Assembly: GCF_027943255.1 (NCBI RefSeq)
Contig: NC_072896.1
Coordinates: 60,468,501-60,532,500, forward strand
Source of the DNA: Anastrepha obliqua
Lineage: Eukaryota; Arthropoda; Insecta; Diptera; Tephritidae
Direction: 5' to 3'
Length of the DNA stretch: 64,000 bases
Made by a program: the position numbers and the translations under genes. The notes beneath the pieces were generated by a model. It was not told the origin of the DNA. It was given only the letters and a program-made list of their open reading frames with translations, and ran no database searches. Shown here piece after piece: positions 11,534 through 23,740 of this stretch; position 1 is the first letter of the stretch; every line of letters begins with the position of its first letter.

Positions 11534-12698
11534 CAGTTACACAGTAAAGTCTACATACCACATTGAAAGCGAGGTTTGGAGATTTCTGTGAACATTGTAG
11601 CATTAGAATACAATATATTCCAAACAAATCCAAGCTAACAACAAACAATAAATTTTAACATTTTAATTCAAAAATATTTATTAACAAAAACAAACAAAAT
11701 TCATTTTCCAAACACAGAAAAGTCTGCATCCGGCTTTGTAGTGGAGTACACAAAATGCAGCTCTGTACTCAAACAGTGCTACCAATCACTTCAGGCGTCT
11801 TTACCAGATACCGTTAGTTAGAAAGAAGTTGAGTTCTTCGATATTAATATTGTAGCTGTGTTAATTTAACCAAAATGGGTAAAGAAATCTGTGTTAAAGT
11901 ACGTGAGCTAATTGTGAAATATTATAAGGAAAAAAATCTTTGAGGGAGATTGGAGAACTGGTCGGACATCCAAAATCAAGCATTTAAACAATTATTCGGA
12001 AATATAATCACACTAATAGTGTAGAAAACAAACCAAGAAGTGGTCGCCCACCTAAACTGACTCCTCGTGCTAAGCGAAAAATTTTGTTAGGCGTGCAAGA
12101 AAATCCAAGAATAACAGCAATAGAAATTGCAAAAACCCTGAAAAATCGGGATATTGCTTCAGTGCATCCAGAAACGGTGAGACGTTTATTGAGAAGCAAT
12201 GGAATCCACAACCACCGTGTGCCTCGAAACCCACCCCAGTCACCGGATTTGAACCCCATAGAGAATTTATGGGATGAATTGGATCGTCTCATTAGAAAAG
12301 GACAATTAAAAATAAACAGGACCTCAAAATTGCTTTACTTGAAGAGTGGAATTTAATTTCGAATAATTACACAAAAGTATTGGTAAATTCCATGCAAAAT
12401 AGATTAAATGCTGTTCTAGAAAGTCGTGGCGGACCCACCAAGTATTAATTCTGTTGTCTTTTTATTTCCTTTTAAGTGAAATACATTCTTTTTAGAAAGT
12501 ACGTAGACTTTTCTGTGTTTGGAAAATGAATTTTGTTTGTTTTTGTTAATAAATATTTTTGGATTAAAATTTTTTTGTTAAAATTTATTGTTTGTTGTTA
12601 GATTTGATTTGTTTGGAATATATTCTATTGCTACAATGTTCACAGAAATCTCCAAACCTTGCTTTTCAATGGGGTGTGTAGACTTTCCTGTGTAACTG
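11534..12698 (+). mobile_element. Tc1-like transposon with ~200-bp IR/DR termini, internally deleted
   Basis: Long terminal inverted repeats span about 11534-11735 and 12495-12698 and are nearly collinear. The outer ends are CAGTTACACAG and its complement, flanked by TA on both sides. Within each arm a short direct repeat occurs at both tips: outer CACAGTAAAGTCTACA (or CACAGGAAAGTCTACA) and inner CACAGAAAAGTCTGCA (or CACAGAAAAGTCTACG). This is the IR/DR layout. At ~1.17 kb the element is shorter than an autonomous Tc1 (about 1.6-1.7 kb) because its transposase has lost the catalytic core. Confidence 0.9.
11875..12448 (+). pseudogene. Tc1-like transposase, core-deleted and frameshifted
   Basis: The gene starts MGKEICVKVRELIV, a typical Tc1 HTH start, and shifts frame near 11935 (stop after KEKNL). 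It continues with LREIGELVGHPKSS, then ENKPRSGRPPKLTPRAKRKI (GRP-type linker) and the second HTH. From HNHRVPRN near 12230 it jumps straight to PPQSPDLNPIENLWDEL, so the first two catalytic Asp residues are gone while the third, Glu in NPIENLW, survives. A further shift near 12310-12330 leads into the C-terminal QNRLNAVLESRGGPTKY and a TAA. The copy cannot make active enzyme. Confidence 0.9.
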
Positions 12699-13704
12699 TA
12701 CATACTCAGGTTTTTTGTTGATACATTTTCAATTATATCATGTCTGACTATAAGCTGCAAATTTCGAACCAGTGCAGGGGCAAAGGAGTACAGAATACTA
12801 GATTCTACAAAAAATAAATTTGTTTGTTACAAAAAATGCAATCATATGCCTACAGATCAGCTGTTTTCGAGATAGATAACTTTTCTGGCTAAAATTTCTC
12901 CAAAACAAAATGAGCGCCTCTCTTGCATCAACTGTCACTTTGGTCTCTTAATTTTTGAGCCATGGATAATTTGTGGCGTTAACGAACGCCTATTTGCAAA
13001 AATTAGGAATAGCTATAACAAATTTTTGTGTTATCGAACCCGACTATTGAGAGAAGAAAAATAAAAAATTTCGAATTTATGTAACTCAAAAAGTTTGGTA
13101 ACAAATCACATAAAGCGTTCTTTGCCAAGAACATTTCAGTATACGAAACAACTTACTAGCAGAAACTTGGATAAGGATGGAATGCCTAACATCGTAAATC
13201 CGAATTTGTAATGGGAAAAAAGTGCTGATACCTCCGCTCTTTGTTTCAAAACTTCAAATTCGAATTTTATTCAGCTTTGGAGGTCTTAAAGTGTAGCTTT
13301 GAATACGGTTAGTGTACGCTCACTTATCGACGGTCAAATAATTGTAGAACATTGGTGTTATGAAATAATATAACATTTTGGTTTGTTGGTTCGCTACCAG
13401 AAAACCAAACTTATTTTATGCCAGCTTCTTATTATCTCTTGTTTACGTGTGGATTTCTATAGCTAAACTTGAATGTTCACACATAACAGCTATCAAACCA
13501 AAATACTGGACGACTGAGCAAAACATTGTGTTTTGTACAAAGTAATTGTATTGATGGAACACCTTATAAAGGGCCTTTCAAAAGACGCGCGAAGCTGTTA
13601 TTTTAAAATAAAAAAAAATTAAAGATTTGTATTCTTTTAAGTTTCACTACTCGTATTCAAAATAGGGTTCTTGACAAATACATATATGGGAAAAATGCCA
13701 TCAT
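12699..13704. other. Intergenic, no supported gene
   Basis: Nothing recognised on either strand apart from AT-rich random frames. Confidence 0.5.
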
Positions 13705-13990
13705 TTGAAGGTCCACTGTGGGTATGTCTGCAAGTCAAATCCGCTAAATACTCGTAGGCGATTCATGAATGCCTACAACATCAATATTTTCAACAGAATG
13801 TCCAGTTTTTGGTTTGTAAGTCCAGTTTTCTATCCCCGACAGAACCAGTTTCTTGAAATTTTTTCACCAAACTTTGAATTGTCGGCTCATTCGGACGATT
13901 ATTTCTACCAAAAAAATTACGAACTTTGCGATATGTTGTTTTATCGTCTAAAATTGTTCTTCTGTCTACTTGACAAATATCAAAGATAGC
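13705..13990 (-). pseudogene. DD41D/IS630-type transposase N-terminal relic
   Basis: Read on the minus strand, this stretch encodes TYRKVRNFFGRNNRPNEPTI, then QSLVKKFQETGSV. This matches the paired HTH region of DD41D mariner-like transposases (YRALRPFYGRNNRPSEPAI...KFETTGSV). A short distance on, GHSVENIDVVGIHESPTSI matches the RSVENIAAVAESVAEDPTTSI linker. The frame breaks between and after these blocks and no catalytic domain follows. A 94-codon frame on the opposite strand is only its shadow. Confidence 0.7.
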
Positions 13991-16900
13991 ATAAAAAATG
14001 ATACCATCTAGGAATTATTCACTAGTGACATTTAGGCGTACCTTTTGACTTTCTTTACATTAAGTTACGCCGGGAAATAAAGCATCAAATGTATATCCGA
14101 ATTCAACGTTAGCGTAGGAGTATTTCAAATTAAGTATGTCACTCACAAAAATGCATTCGAAAAAAATCTCTTCGGTTTTATTGCTGTCACACTCAAAGTA
14201 CCCTGACTGGCTGACTGTCTGTGAACCGCTACTGAAAACTTTTCCAAATGTATACCAGGTGATGCTCATAAAAATATCAACAGCGGCCGAGCCAAATGTG
14301 TCGTATGCAGTTGTTTGTCATTGTATAACCACCAGTGGCATACAAGAACGTTGTGAATCTCCTGCCGTCTCGATGCATCGTCGTACTCTCGCTCGCATAC
14401 ATACAAGCTTAAAAGTTGGCGCAAGCATACACACGAGTAAAAGCGTCCGTGGAGGAGATTGCAAAGACAAGACATTCTGGGTATTTCGTTACATGAACAA
14501 CAGACTGCAGTCACGTTGGCACATCAGGAATGTATAAGTACGTAAACATGTATATACATATATATTTATGTACTCATTTATGCTTGGGCACAAACACCTG
14601 AGTGTGGCTGCCGTTTTGTTAGCTTCCTACCAAAATTGGTAACTTTTTCCGTTAAAAATTAGGTTTGGTAAGTTTTTGTGCGTTATTTCAAAAATAATAA
14701 ATTTATATCGCAATTAAAAAAAAAAGCAATCGATAGATACTAATACAAATTTATTATATAAAACTTTTAAAAAGAGAAGTAATGTTTAGCATTGTAAAAA
14801 TTTAATAGCTTGGCAGCCCTAAAGTGAGTGGTTTTGCCCTACATGTTTCGGAGATCTCTAGATACATTCTATCATAAGAATAACCTACCACAAACAAAAA
14901 CAAGAAAACAAGCTGGCTTAAATAAATTTTTAATTTGGTTTTTGGCTTACTTTAGCCGAATGCACTTGACGAAGTACACCAAAAGTGCACCCTATATTTT
15001 TATATTTTATTACATTTTTACTTTTTTTTTCAAATTATACCATTTATACTTTTTGTTATTACGGGTATGCTGATATCTACTGGTGCTATCATATTTGTTT
15101 TTGATTTGTTGGTGAAAGGTGTTAGTGCATAGGAAGGACACTACGCCTGTGGGGTATTCGTAAGCATATATGTATGCAAGCGTATATGTACATATGTTTA
15201 GTGTGTCATGAATATTATTGAGTATACCTAGGCGCAGGTGTTTTAAAATACACTATGTAGGTAGACACGCTATGTATGTGCGTATATACATATGTGTGTA
15301 TATAAGTGTATGTATATACAAGTATGTATATAAGTATCAATATATTTTTTGTGGTTGTGTGTTATTTTTATTGTTCTCTATACGTCCTACTACACTTGTA
15401 CACTTGTATCTCTTTATTGGCACACAAATTACAAAAAGAATATAATACACGCTCAAAAGTGTGAAACCCCATAAAACAGCGTGGCATACAAAAGCCGGAA
15501 AAATCGATGCAACGTTTCCATTATTTTTATAGATCACTGACACAAAAACGAGTTCATCCACTGCCTCTGCGACTGCGTAAATTAGAATTGTTGTAGTATG
15601 TTGGGCGTACGTATGATAAATATGTATGTGGTGAGGTGTGGGTGGGTATATGCGGCTGATTGTTGTTATGCACTTTGGCTTTTTCAGAATAGATTTTCGT
15701 ATGCAATCAGCGAAACACTGACCATTCTGAAGTTAATCCAGGTAGCCATTGTACAACAAGCAACAAAACTTGTATGCTCTCTATTATTAGGTACATATTT
15801 AAATTTTTTTGTTTGTTTTATAATTTCTCTTCACTCACGTTAGCTTTCACACTCCACTAGTTCTGTGTATCGATAATAACTCGATGTCTTTTAAATTGAG
15901 CTTTCTGACTGGAGAAGAACTCGATTTTTAAGCACATATACATATGTATTTTATATACTCATAAATATATACAATATTATATACATACATATGTACATAT
16001 ATTAAAGAATCTCGTAAATTTAGCCTTTACAGGAGAACACGCGATCTTCTACTAATTCACAATTTTTCTCTTATTCACCTCATATTGAAATCGCTCCAGA
16101 TTCGTTTAGTGAAATGTTGATTGTTTTATCTATGCCCATTTTGATAATAATAATCTTATCATTTCCTCGATAAGCACTTAGCGCTCTTATCTGAAAACAA
16201 ATTGTTGATCGTTGCCGCTGGCGAACGCTTCATTTATGAGCCTCCTTATGGACTTACATATCTACGTATGTGGTAATATGTGTTTGTTTATTGCTGAGCA
16301 CATGAGCATATGCATATATATACTGTACATGTTTATTGAGCACATTAAGGTTATGAATATGTACTTTAATGTGTATAAATAAAAAAACAGTCAAATAGCG
16401 CATTGATGTTGCTCAGAAAGAATATTTGGTAGCTCCGGAAATTCACATGGAACCACACTGAAATGCAGATGCATATGTACGTATATATTATATATATTTA
16501 TGGGCGTTTGATTAGGCACATATGTATGTATGTATCTGGTTTTTTGGAGATAGGAGGGTAAATATTAACAAGCGTGAGGTATAGACGCACATTTCGGGAA
16601 ATGCTACACAGATAAGGTTAAATATCATCATTGAAGAGTACTATGTGTCAGTAGGGGTTTCACAAGGACCAATGTTATGCTGAAAACAGTGGACCACGTA
16701 AACGCAGTCCCCTGTCAGCTGTTACGATCAACCTAATGAGAACCCCATGTAAATGAAAAATTCCTTCCTTCCGTATCGTAGTAACGTAGATTTTATCTCA
16801 GGATTTTTAAAAATTCCCGTAGAACCCTGTCAGCTGATTGCTCTCTCACCACACAGTGTTGCCAAGCAGTACATTTCGAAATCATTTACAAAATAAACTA

Positions 16901-18181
16901 AGAAAAATTATAATTTTTATTAAAATAACTTAAAAACACTGTTGAATAATTTCAATTATAGATAAATGAATTATTTGCATTTGTTGGTTTTTGGCTTTGG
17001 TTTATTAAACAATGAAAAATTGTAACTGATAACGCGGATGTGTGAAAAAGTGTGTAGGCAAAAATATCAATGGCAACATTGTGTAGATACAACCAAACAC
17101 AGACACACACAAACCGATGTATTGTGTAAATATGTAACTAAAAAAACGCAGTTGTTCTCACGGGATGAGTTTTTGTGCTCGTTAGGGGCTGCGGTAAGGG
17201 ACTGCGTACGTCGTTCACTATTTTCAACATTAGGCTTACTACTATGGAATCATTGGGTTCCCTGATGATATTGCGGTAGTAACGGTGTCGAAAAGTAAAA
17301 ACACAGAAATTGAGATGGTTGCCAGCGAATCAGTAAGCAGAATCAAGGAATGACGCAATAAAATTTATAGAAGTACATAAATATAATATTGCAATTATCG
17401 CTTCAAAATCCACTATTAAATATCCAGGGGCAATGATTGCTAGTCGTTTAAGTAAAGCATGTCGTGAAGTGATGAGGGCCAATTGAGCAAACAGTACTGT
17501 ATATCCGGAAAATCAAAGCCAGGATCTGCTCCTAAAGCAGAAGATGAAATTCTCTCATGTATAAATCATAATCTGAGTGAATATCATTCCAGGTATGACT
17601 TAGCTCTCCTTTTGTGAGAAAGTAGCGATTATCTTTCCGACAAAGACGTCGTGCCTGTTTGGAAATAAAAAGAGGGCACAAAGAGCATCTTTTTTTTGTT
17701 TTGTTTGTCTTACTGTCTTTAGCAGTTGGTCACTTATGTGAATGATTGCTTGAAATGTCAATAGTTACATTCTCATGCAACCAACCGGAAATAGAACACT
17801 AGGGAGTTTAAAGAATTACACAAACTTAGTATGTATAATCGGATTGAGTTAAACGCGCTTAAGGTAGAACTTCAAACTTCACCGATGTTGTGGCTTTCAG
17901 CGTTTTATTCAACTAACAATTTTTTACCCGAATGTTATAACGCCTGGAACGCTTGGTACCCAGTTCTAGCTTTAAACGTGGTACTGCCTAATTTTTCAAA
18001 GTTTTTCTTTCTTCTTATTGTTGTTTAGGTTCATCATTTCTACCAAAGTTGACGAATTATGCTCATTAATATCAGAGATATCATTTGTGTTCTTTTCTTT
18101 TTTTACATTTAATATTATGTGGTAGAGGTGGACATCTTGGGTATTGATCAATATTGCCCATTTTCAATACCAGCCTACCTT
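13991..18181. other. Intergenic, no supported gene
   Basis: Over 4 kb without an assignable gene. It holds TACATATG-type microsatellites near 14545-14575, 15165-15200, 15275-15335, 15935-16000 and 16510-16535. A CAGTGTTGCC motif lies at 16854-16863. Near 16640 the peptide VGVSQGPML faintly recalls the reverse-transcriptase motif VGVPQGSVLG, but nothing around it supports a LINE. Frames at 14136-14537 and 15218-15445 look random; the second is microsatellite-driven. Confidence 0.5.
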
Positions 18182-18316
18182 GGTCAGTGGCTTCCGAGTG
18201 TATTTCGGTGACGGCTTGAAACTGTGGGTCCTTCCATTTGTGGAACAGCATCAAGACACACAACACAAATAGGAGGACAGCTCGGTCAAACACCCAAAAG
18301 ACCAAAGCGCCAATTA
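18182..18316 (+). mobile_element. SINE fragment with intact 3' tail
   Basis: Plus-strand body segment: CCGAGTGTATTTC, then GGCTTGAAACTGTGGGTCC, CCATTTGTGGAACAGCATC and CACAAATAGGAGGA, ending AAAGCGCCAATTATGTATG. The tRNA head is absent and ~40 bp of the middle is deleted. The conserved GCGCCAATTA end is exact here. Confidence 0.85.
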
Positions 18317-19739
18317 TGTATGTATATACATATATATGTATATATAAAATTATTTTAAACCTTTTTTGGGAAAGATACATTTATTCTTCATGATGGACAG
18401 AATAATGAGATGGCGCCTATCGTGGTACCGTTACTTTGCGCTCAGCGAATTTGACAACGAGTTAGTTACGTCGTTTTAGCACCAGTATGGCCAGATTACC
18501 ATTTTCGTAACTTGAATTAGCATTTTTTTTCTTATTTAGTCTCGGAGTTTTACTTCTTTCTTCATGGCATTTTTCTATGTAAGTTTTATAATTTTGTAAA
18601 GTATAGAGTTTTTAAAAATTAGTTCAATAGTTCAATCAGTTTATTCAGCTTTACTTTTTTTTAACATCTGGTAGCATTGCCGGCGATTGCAGTTGTTGTT
18701 GATGTTCTTCTGCTTTCAGCAGTCAAATCTCTCTCTCGCTACTGCAGTGTTGCCTAGCTTTGGATATAAAAACGCACTAAAATGCCCATTTAAATAAATA
18801 AAACACCAAATTTTTATTGAATTAATCTATGACTTTTTTTGTTAAGCGAAACTCTTTTGTTAAGGGAACGACCTTTTTGCTATATTTGAGGTTATGTAAC
18901 TATATAAGGTACTCTTTTTGTAAAAATGTCATAATGGTTTTTTCAGTATTTTCTGGTATTTTGTTGCTTATTTTTACTGTGAATACAGCTCTTGATGCCC
19001 TATGTCCCACTAAGGATTGAGAACCGAACGATTACACGTCTATGGTTTTAATTCGCATTCAATAAATTCAAACGCTTTTTAAAATGTGTAAAAGGGTTTT
19101 CATTCTTTGAGTTGAGAGAACCTGCATAACCTTAAAAGGAACAGAAAATTTGCACTTTCCAAATATCAAATTTCATAAGAGTCAACAAATTTTCATTCGC
19201 ACTAAAATCTTCTCAGAGTGACCTTTCTTAACATTCGTTTGTTTAATAATAAAGTTTTTTTTTAACTTATAGTTTCGGTAGCTTTGAATTAAAAAAAAGA
19301 AAAAAACACCAAGCTTAAAAATTTTCGCACTTTGGGTATAAAAAAGCACTAAATTTATTGCGAAGAGCAAATGGTTGGCAACACTGCACAACTCGGCAAA
19401 CGTGACGCCACGCACTCTCTGATGGGCGCAATCTTGTTTCTATCATTCTTGTTTATTCTCAATCAAGGTGCTGCCTCAATGTAGATTCGCTTTGCTTGCT
19501 TGACTTCGATGACTGTCAAAAATGAATAGAAAAATACTAAAATAAATATTATATAATATATGAAATTAGAAGCGCCTGAAGTATAGGGACATTTATTCTG
19601 ATTTGGTTTAGCTTCATTTGCAAATTTTAGGCATATTAGAGAGATTTTTTATTTACATTTGCTTTTCAATAATGTTTGTCATTTAAAAATCACACGTTGA
19701 TGCATACATCATTCTTGAATTGTTTCTCGTCTCGTACAA
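18317..19739. other. Intergenic; pair of inverted CAGTGTTGCC motifs
   Basis: No gene recognised. CAGTGTTGCC at 18745-18754 and its inverse GGCAACACTG at 19377-19386 face each other. Near each motif is a related direct sequence (TTGGATATAAAAACGCACTA and TTGGGTATAAAAAAGCACTA). I could not find matching target duplications, so a transposon call would be premature. Confidence 0.45.
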
Positions 19740-20480
19740 GCTTGCGCAAAGCTGAAAGTGTACATTTTTTGTCGATCTAAATACCATTCACGCATCCAAA
19801 ACTTTAGTCGTTGGCGAGATTGGCGCCCTATCTTGTACCTTTTTACTAATAATAGAAAAATATCAATTGTATACGTGACAGGGGTGTTACGTGTAAGCGA
19901 GATTTTAGACTTGGGTGTAATATTTGATTCGAATTTTACTTTTGCAAGTCATATAAATTTAATTACTGCCAAATCTTGCGCCATGCCTGCTTCTGTTAGG
20001 CGTCATAGCTCCGATTTCTCCGACCCTTATACGCTGAAGCTTTGGTATACGGCATTTGTGCGTTCCAAACTGGAGTATGAATCCTTCATTTGGTCTCCGT
20101 ATTATACGTGCCATGCTGCTAGAATTCAACGAATCCAAAAAGTATTCTTACATTTCGCCTACGCTTTTCGGATCCTATCCCTACATATGAAGCACGATGC
20201 TTATTGATCAACTTAAAATCATTGAATAGCAGGACAATAATCTTATATTTATCTTTCATTTTTGACTCAATCCGTGGTGCTTTTGGCCGTCCGGTACTTC
20301 TTGAGAGGATTTTCTTTAATACACCGGATAGAGCTCTGCGTAGGTCGGAGTTCTTCTATGTTGGCCTTTCAAACTCCCTCTATGCTCAAAATGTTCCTAT
20401 TACTAGAGCCTTAATTGAGTTTCATAAAATCTATAAATTTTTTGAGATTTCCCATTTTCAAAAGATCACCTATTGAAATT
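19740..20480 (+). pseudogene. CR1/Jockey-like LINE ORF2, C-terminal fragment
   Basis: This is the 3' part of a non-LTR retrotransposon reverse-transcriptase protein. The thumb/C-terminal signature LDLGVIFDSNFTFASHINLI is followed by SDPYTLKLWYTAFVRSKLEY and ARIQRIQKVFLHFAYAFR. A one-frame jump near 20205 continues as INLKSLNSRTIILYLSFIFD, then AFGRPVLLERIFFN. The same blocks occur in the LINE at 37.2 kb on the other strand (INLKSFESRRSILSLSFVF), so the two are one family. The copy is 5'-truncated before the polymerase core and has at least one frameshift. Confidence 0.85.
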
Positions 20481-20540
20481 TTTCAAAATTTATTATAAAC
20501 AGTTTAATTGTACTTCCTTCTTTTATTGCCTATTAACCAA

Positions 20541-20787
20541 GGCGGCCGTCATAGCCGAATGGGTTGGTGCGTGTGTACCATTCGGAATTCACAGAGGGAA
20601 CATAGGTTCAACTCTCGATGAAACACCCCTCGGCAGGCAATGGCAAATCTCCGAGTGTATTTCTACCATGTAAAAGCTTCTCATAAAAATATCTGCCGTT
20701 CGGAGTCGGCTTGAAACTGTAGGTCCCTCCATTGAAACAACATCAAGACGCACGCCATACCCAAAAAGGGTGTACGCGTTAATTATT
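20541..20787 (+). mobile_element. tRNA-derived SINE, head-to-tail copy
   Basis: Plus-strand copy beginning GGCGGCCGTCATAGCCGAAT and carrying an A-box match (TAGCCGAATGGG) and a B-box-like AGGTTCAACTCTC. Then follow CGGCAGGCAATGGCAAATCT, CCGAGTGTATTTCTACC, ATCTGCCGTTCGGAGTCGGC and CTTGAAACTGTAGGTCCCTC, and the tail GGGTGTACGCGTTAATTATT. About 50 bp is missing relative to the 7.2-kb copy. It lies 60 bp after the end of the LINE fragment at 19.7-20.5 kb. Confidence 0.9.
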
Positions 20788-21319
20788 GAACATGGCTAAC
20801 ATCTCTGTTTCGTTTTGTTTTTACGAATCATATGATTGTTATGACAGCGTTCAAAGCGCCCATCTGGCCATATAAGCTTTCAAAGCCAAGCAAAGGAAGT
20901 ACAGCAAGTAAAGCAAGCTTGGACTCGGTCAGTACTTTAAATTATTATAATAACTTATAATTCGGATGGGCCGTTATAATTTTATTGGGTCTCTTTATGG
21001 CCGCTATTCGAATTGACACTAACTGGTAACTCTTCTAAATAAAACCCTGTACAAAAGTGTGCGATCGAGGCTGATAAAAATTATATCATAATTAGTTGAA
21101 TCTCTGAATATCACGCTCAGTAACACTTGTTTGACAAGCGATCCCTTTTTCTGTGTAACTGCACATAAATATGCATGTATGTATGTACATATGTATGGCA
21201 TATGCTAATTATTATTAAACATACATATATATTTTTCTTCGAAATTTCGATACGAGGCTGAGATTTAACTAAAAAAATATCGCTTTAAAAATATCTAGTA
21301 GAAAATATCGGCATCGAAT
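20788..21319. other. Intergenic, no supported gene
   Basis: AT-rich spacer between a SINE and an RTE LINE, with a CATATG microsatellite at about 21172-21200. Confidence 0.6.
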
Positions 21320-23740
21320 AGCAAAGGAGGATGTTTCCATATGTAGAAGTCCACGCAAGTGGGGAAAGTTACTGATCGCTATTCACTTGGGAGTGGCCAG
21401 GACGATTCTTCTGCATATGGTGCAAGCAGCTCACAACTCCTGGGATTAGCCCAAGTATCCTCTGGCTAGCTTCCGAACATCCGTTCGGAAGTCAGCTAAT
21501 GTGAAAAGGCGAAGCATTCCACGATAACTGGTTGTGCGCTGGGTTTGAGACCCGCCACCTAAAAATGCCCCCAATGAAACGATTAAAAAAGCTCGGATGA
21601 GAACTACCCCTACTGATGACGACCCCTGCAAATGAACTAAGGAATACGATTTGAGGGCATGCACCAGGAATGTCCGGCCCCTTAATGGGGCAGGTGCCTC
21701 TGCTCGGCTGGTTGATGCCCTCGTGAGAGTAAAGGCTGACATCACTGCCATCCAAGAGATGTGATGGACGGGGCAAGGCAAGAAAATCATAGGACCTTCC
21801 GACGTCTACTACAGCTGCCATGTAAAGGAGCGCAAATACGGTGCCGGATTTGTTGTGGGAGAGAGACTTCGTCACCAAGTACTGTCGTTCACTCCGGTGG
21901 ACGAGCGCCTCGCAATAACCCGCTTCAAAACGCGATTTTTAAACATCTCCCTCATTCGCGCACACGCCCCGATGGAAAAGAATGACGATGCGACCAAAGA
22001 TTCCTTCTATGAGCGCCTGGAACGTTCCCATGAGCGCTGCCCCCGCCACGACATACAAATCATGCTTGGCGACTTCAACGCCAGGGTAGGCAAGGCAGGA
22101 ATTTTTGGTCCCACAAGGAGGTCGGAAAATTCAGACTGTACAACGAAACATCCGGTGACGGACAGAGGCTTATCGACTGCGCCGGGGCCCGAAACATGGT
22201 AGTTAGCAACACCAGATTCCAGCATAAAAAGATACACTAAGCCACCTGGCTGTCCCCTTATCGAAAAACCCGAATCGCTAGATCGATCACGTCATGATAG
22301 ATAGAAGACACGCTTCTAGTGTTTTAGATGTATAGGTATGATCCGAGGATCCAACATCGACTCAGATCACTACCTTGTTGCAGCCAAATTGCGCACATGC
22401 CTTTGTGCAGCCAGAAACGTACACCTACCTACGCAAAGAATATTCAACATCGAAAAATTGCAATCACAACAGATAGCAAAAAGATTCGCCTCTCGACTTT
22501 CACTCCTATTCTCAGAGAGTACAGCGCAACAAACCGGCATGCACGAACAATGGAGCAACATTTCTCGACGCCAAATCTTGGAAAAGACCCATGAAAGGGG
22601 AGTAGACCCACATCATATTTTCGTCGATTTCAAAGCTGCATTCTACAGTACGCAAAGGGGTTACCTGTATACCGCGATGTCTGAATCTGGCATCCCCGCA
22701 AAACTAATACGAATTTGCAAGATGACGTTGCTCAACACCAGCAGCGCCGTCAGAATTGGGAGGACCTCTCCGAGCCATTTGATACCAAATGAGGTTTCAG
22801 ACAGGGTGACTCGCTGTCATGTGACTTCTTTAACCTCATATTGGAGAGGAATGTACAAGCCGCAGAACTTAATCGCTCAGTCGCAATTTTTTATAAGAGC
22901 GTACAATTGTAGGCGTATGCCGATTATATTAATATCATCGGCCTTAACAACCGCGCTGTTAGTTCTGCCTTCTCCAAACTGGATAAAGAGGCAAAGCGAA
23001 TGGGTTTGGTGGTGAACGAGGACAAAACGAAGTACCTCCTGTCTTCAAACAAACAGTCGGCGCACTCGCGTATCGGCACCCACGTCACTGTTGGCAGTTA
23101 AAATTTCCAGGTTGTAGAAAACTTCGTGTATTTAGGAACCAGGATTAACACTGATAACAATGTCAGCCTTGAAATCCACGCAGAATATCTCTTGCCAACA
23201 AGTGCTACTTTGGACTAGGTAGGCAAATAAGTAGTAAAGTCCTCTCTCGACGAACAAAACTGACTCTCTACAAGGCTCTCATCATGCCCGTCCTAGCGTA
23301 TGGCACAGAAGCGTGGGCGTGGGCAACATCCGATGAGACGACGCTTGGAGTGTTTGAGAGAGATTCTGCCGAAGATTTTAGGACCTTTGTTCGTAGACGA
23401 CGGAGAACATCGCAGGCGATAGAACGATGGGCTATATGAACTTTAGGACACCATAGACATAGTGCCGCGGATAAAGATTCAGCGGCTACGTTGGCTGGGT
23501 CATGTTTTCCGAATGGATACAAACGTTCCGACTCTGAAAGTATTTGATGCGGTACCAGCTGGTAGTAGCAGAGAAAGAGGAAGGCCTCCTTTGCGTTGGA
23601 AAGATCAGGTGAAGAAGGAATTGGCTTCACTTAGTGTGTCCAACTGGCGCCGGTTAGTACAAGAGAGGAACGACCAGCGCGCTTTGTTAAACTCGGCCAA
23701 AATCGCGTAAGCGATTGTTGCGCCAATTAAGAAGAATAAG
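21320..23740 (+). mobile_element. RTE-clade LINE, near full length but internally deleted
   Basis: A single-ORF LINE of the RTE type: apurinic-type endonuclease followed by reverse transcriptase. A GC-richer 5' leader (about 21320-21650) precedes the coding part. The coding frame ends at 23710 (LNSAKIA stop) and is followed by GCGATTGTTGCGCCAATTAA and an AAG/AAT-rich tail, as in RTE elements. A typical RTE is ~3.2-3.3 kb; this copy is ~2.4 kb. Endonuclease sequence ends near 22440-22540 and polymerase sequence resumes near 22590, which marks the main deletion. Boundaries are approximate. Confidence 0.85.
21650..23710 (+). pseudogene. RTE endonuclease-reverse transcriptase, inactivated
   Basis: Endonuclease blocks in order: TRNVRPLNGAGASARLVDAL, ADITAIQEM followed by a stop, KYGAGFVVGERL, MLGDFNARVGKAGIFGPT (catalytic GDFN), RLIDCAGARNMVV, and NIDSDHYLVAAKLR (catalytic SDH). 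Reverse-transcriptase blocks: HIFVDFKAAFYSTQRGYLY (catalytic DFKAAFDS with its second Asp changed to Tyr), a shifted GFRQGDSLSCDFFNL, and AYADYINIIGL near 22914, where the YADD box is YADY. Later blocks are MGLVVNEDKTKYLLSSNKQS, LALYG-type thumb and IKIQRLRWLGHVFRMD to the end. Both polymerase Asp motifs are damaged and there are several frameshifts, so the copy is dead. Confidence 0.9.

Noticed and set aside
13705..13989. 94-codon plus-strand frame
   Set aside because: The opposite strand encodes the recognisable transposase HTH peptide; the plus frame is its shadow.
14136..14537. 133-codon plus-strand frame
   Set aside because: No motif, mixed composition, overlapped by frames of similar length on the other strand; no splice or promoter support.
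21446..21878. Two minus-strand frames of 114 and 128 codons
   Set aside because: They are antisense to the RTE LINE leader and endonuclease, whose plus-strand motifs are unmistakable.
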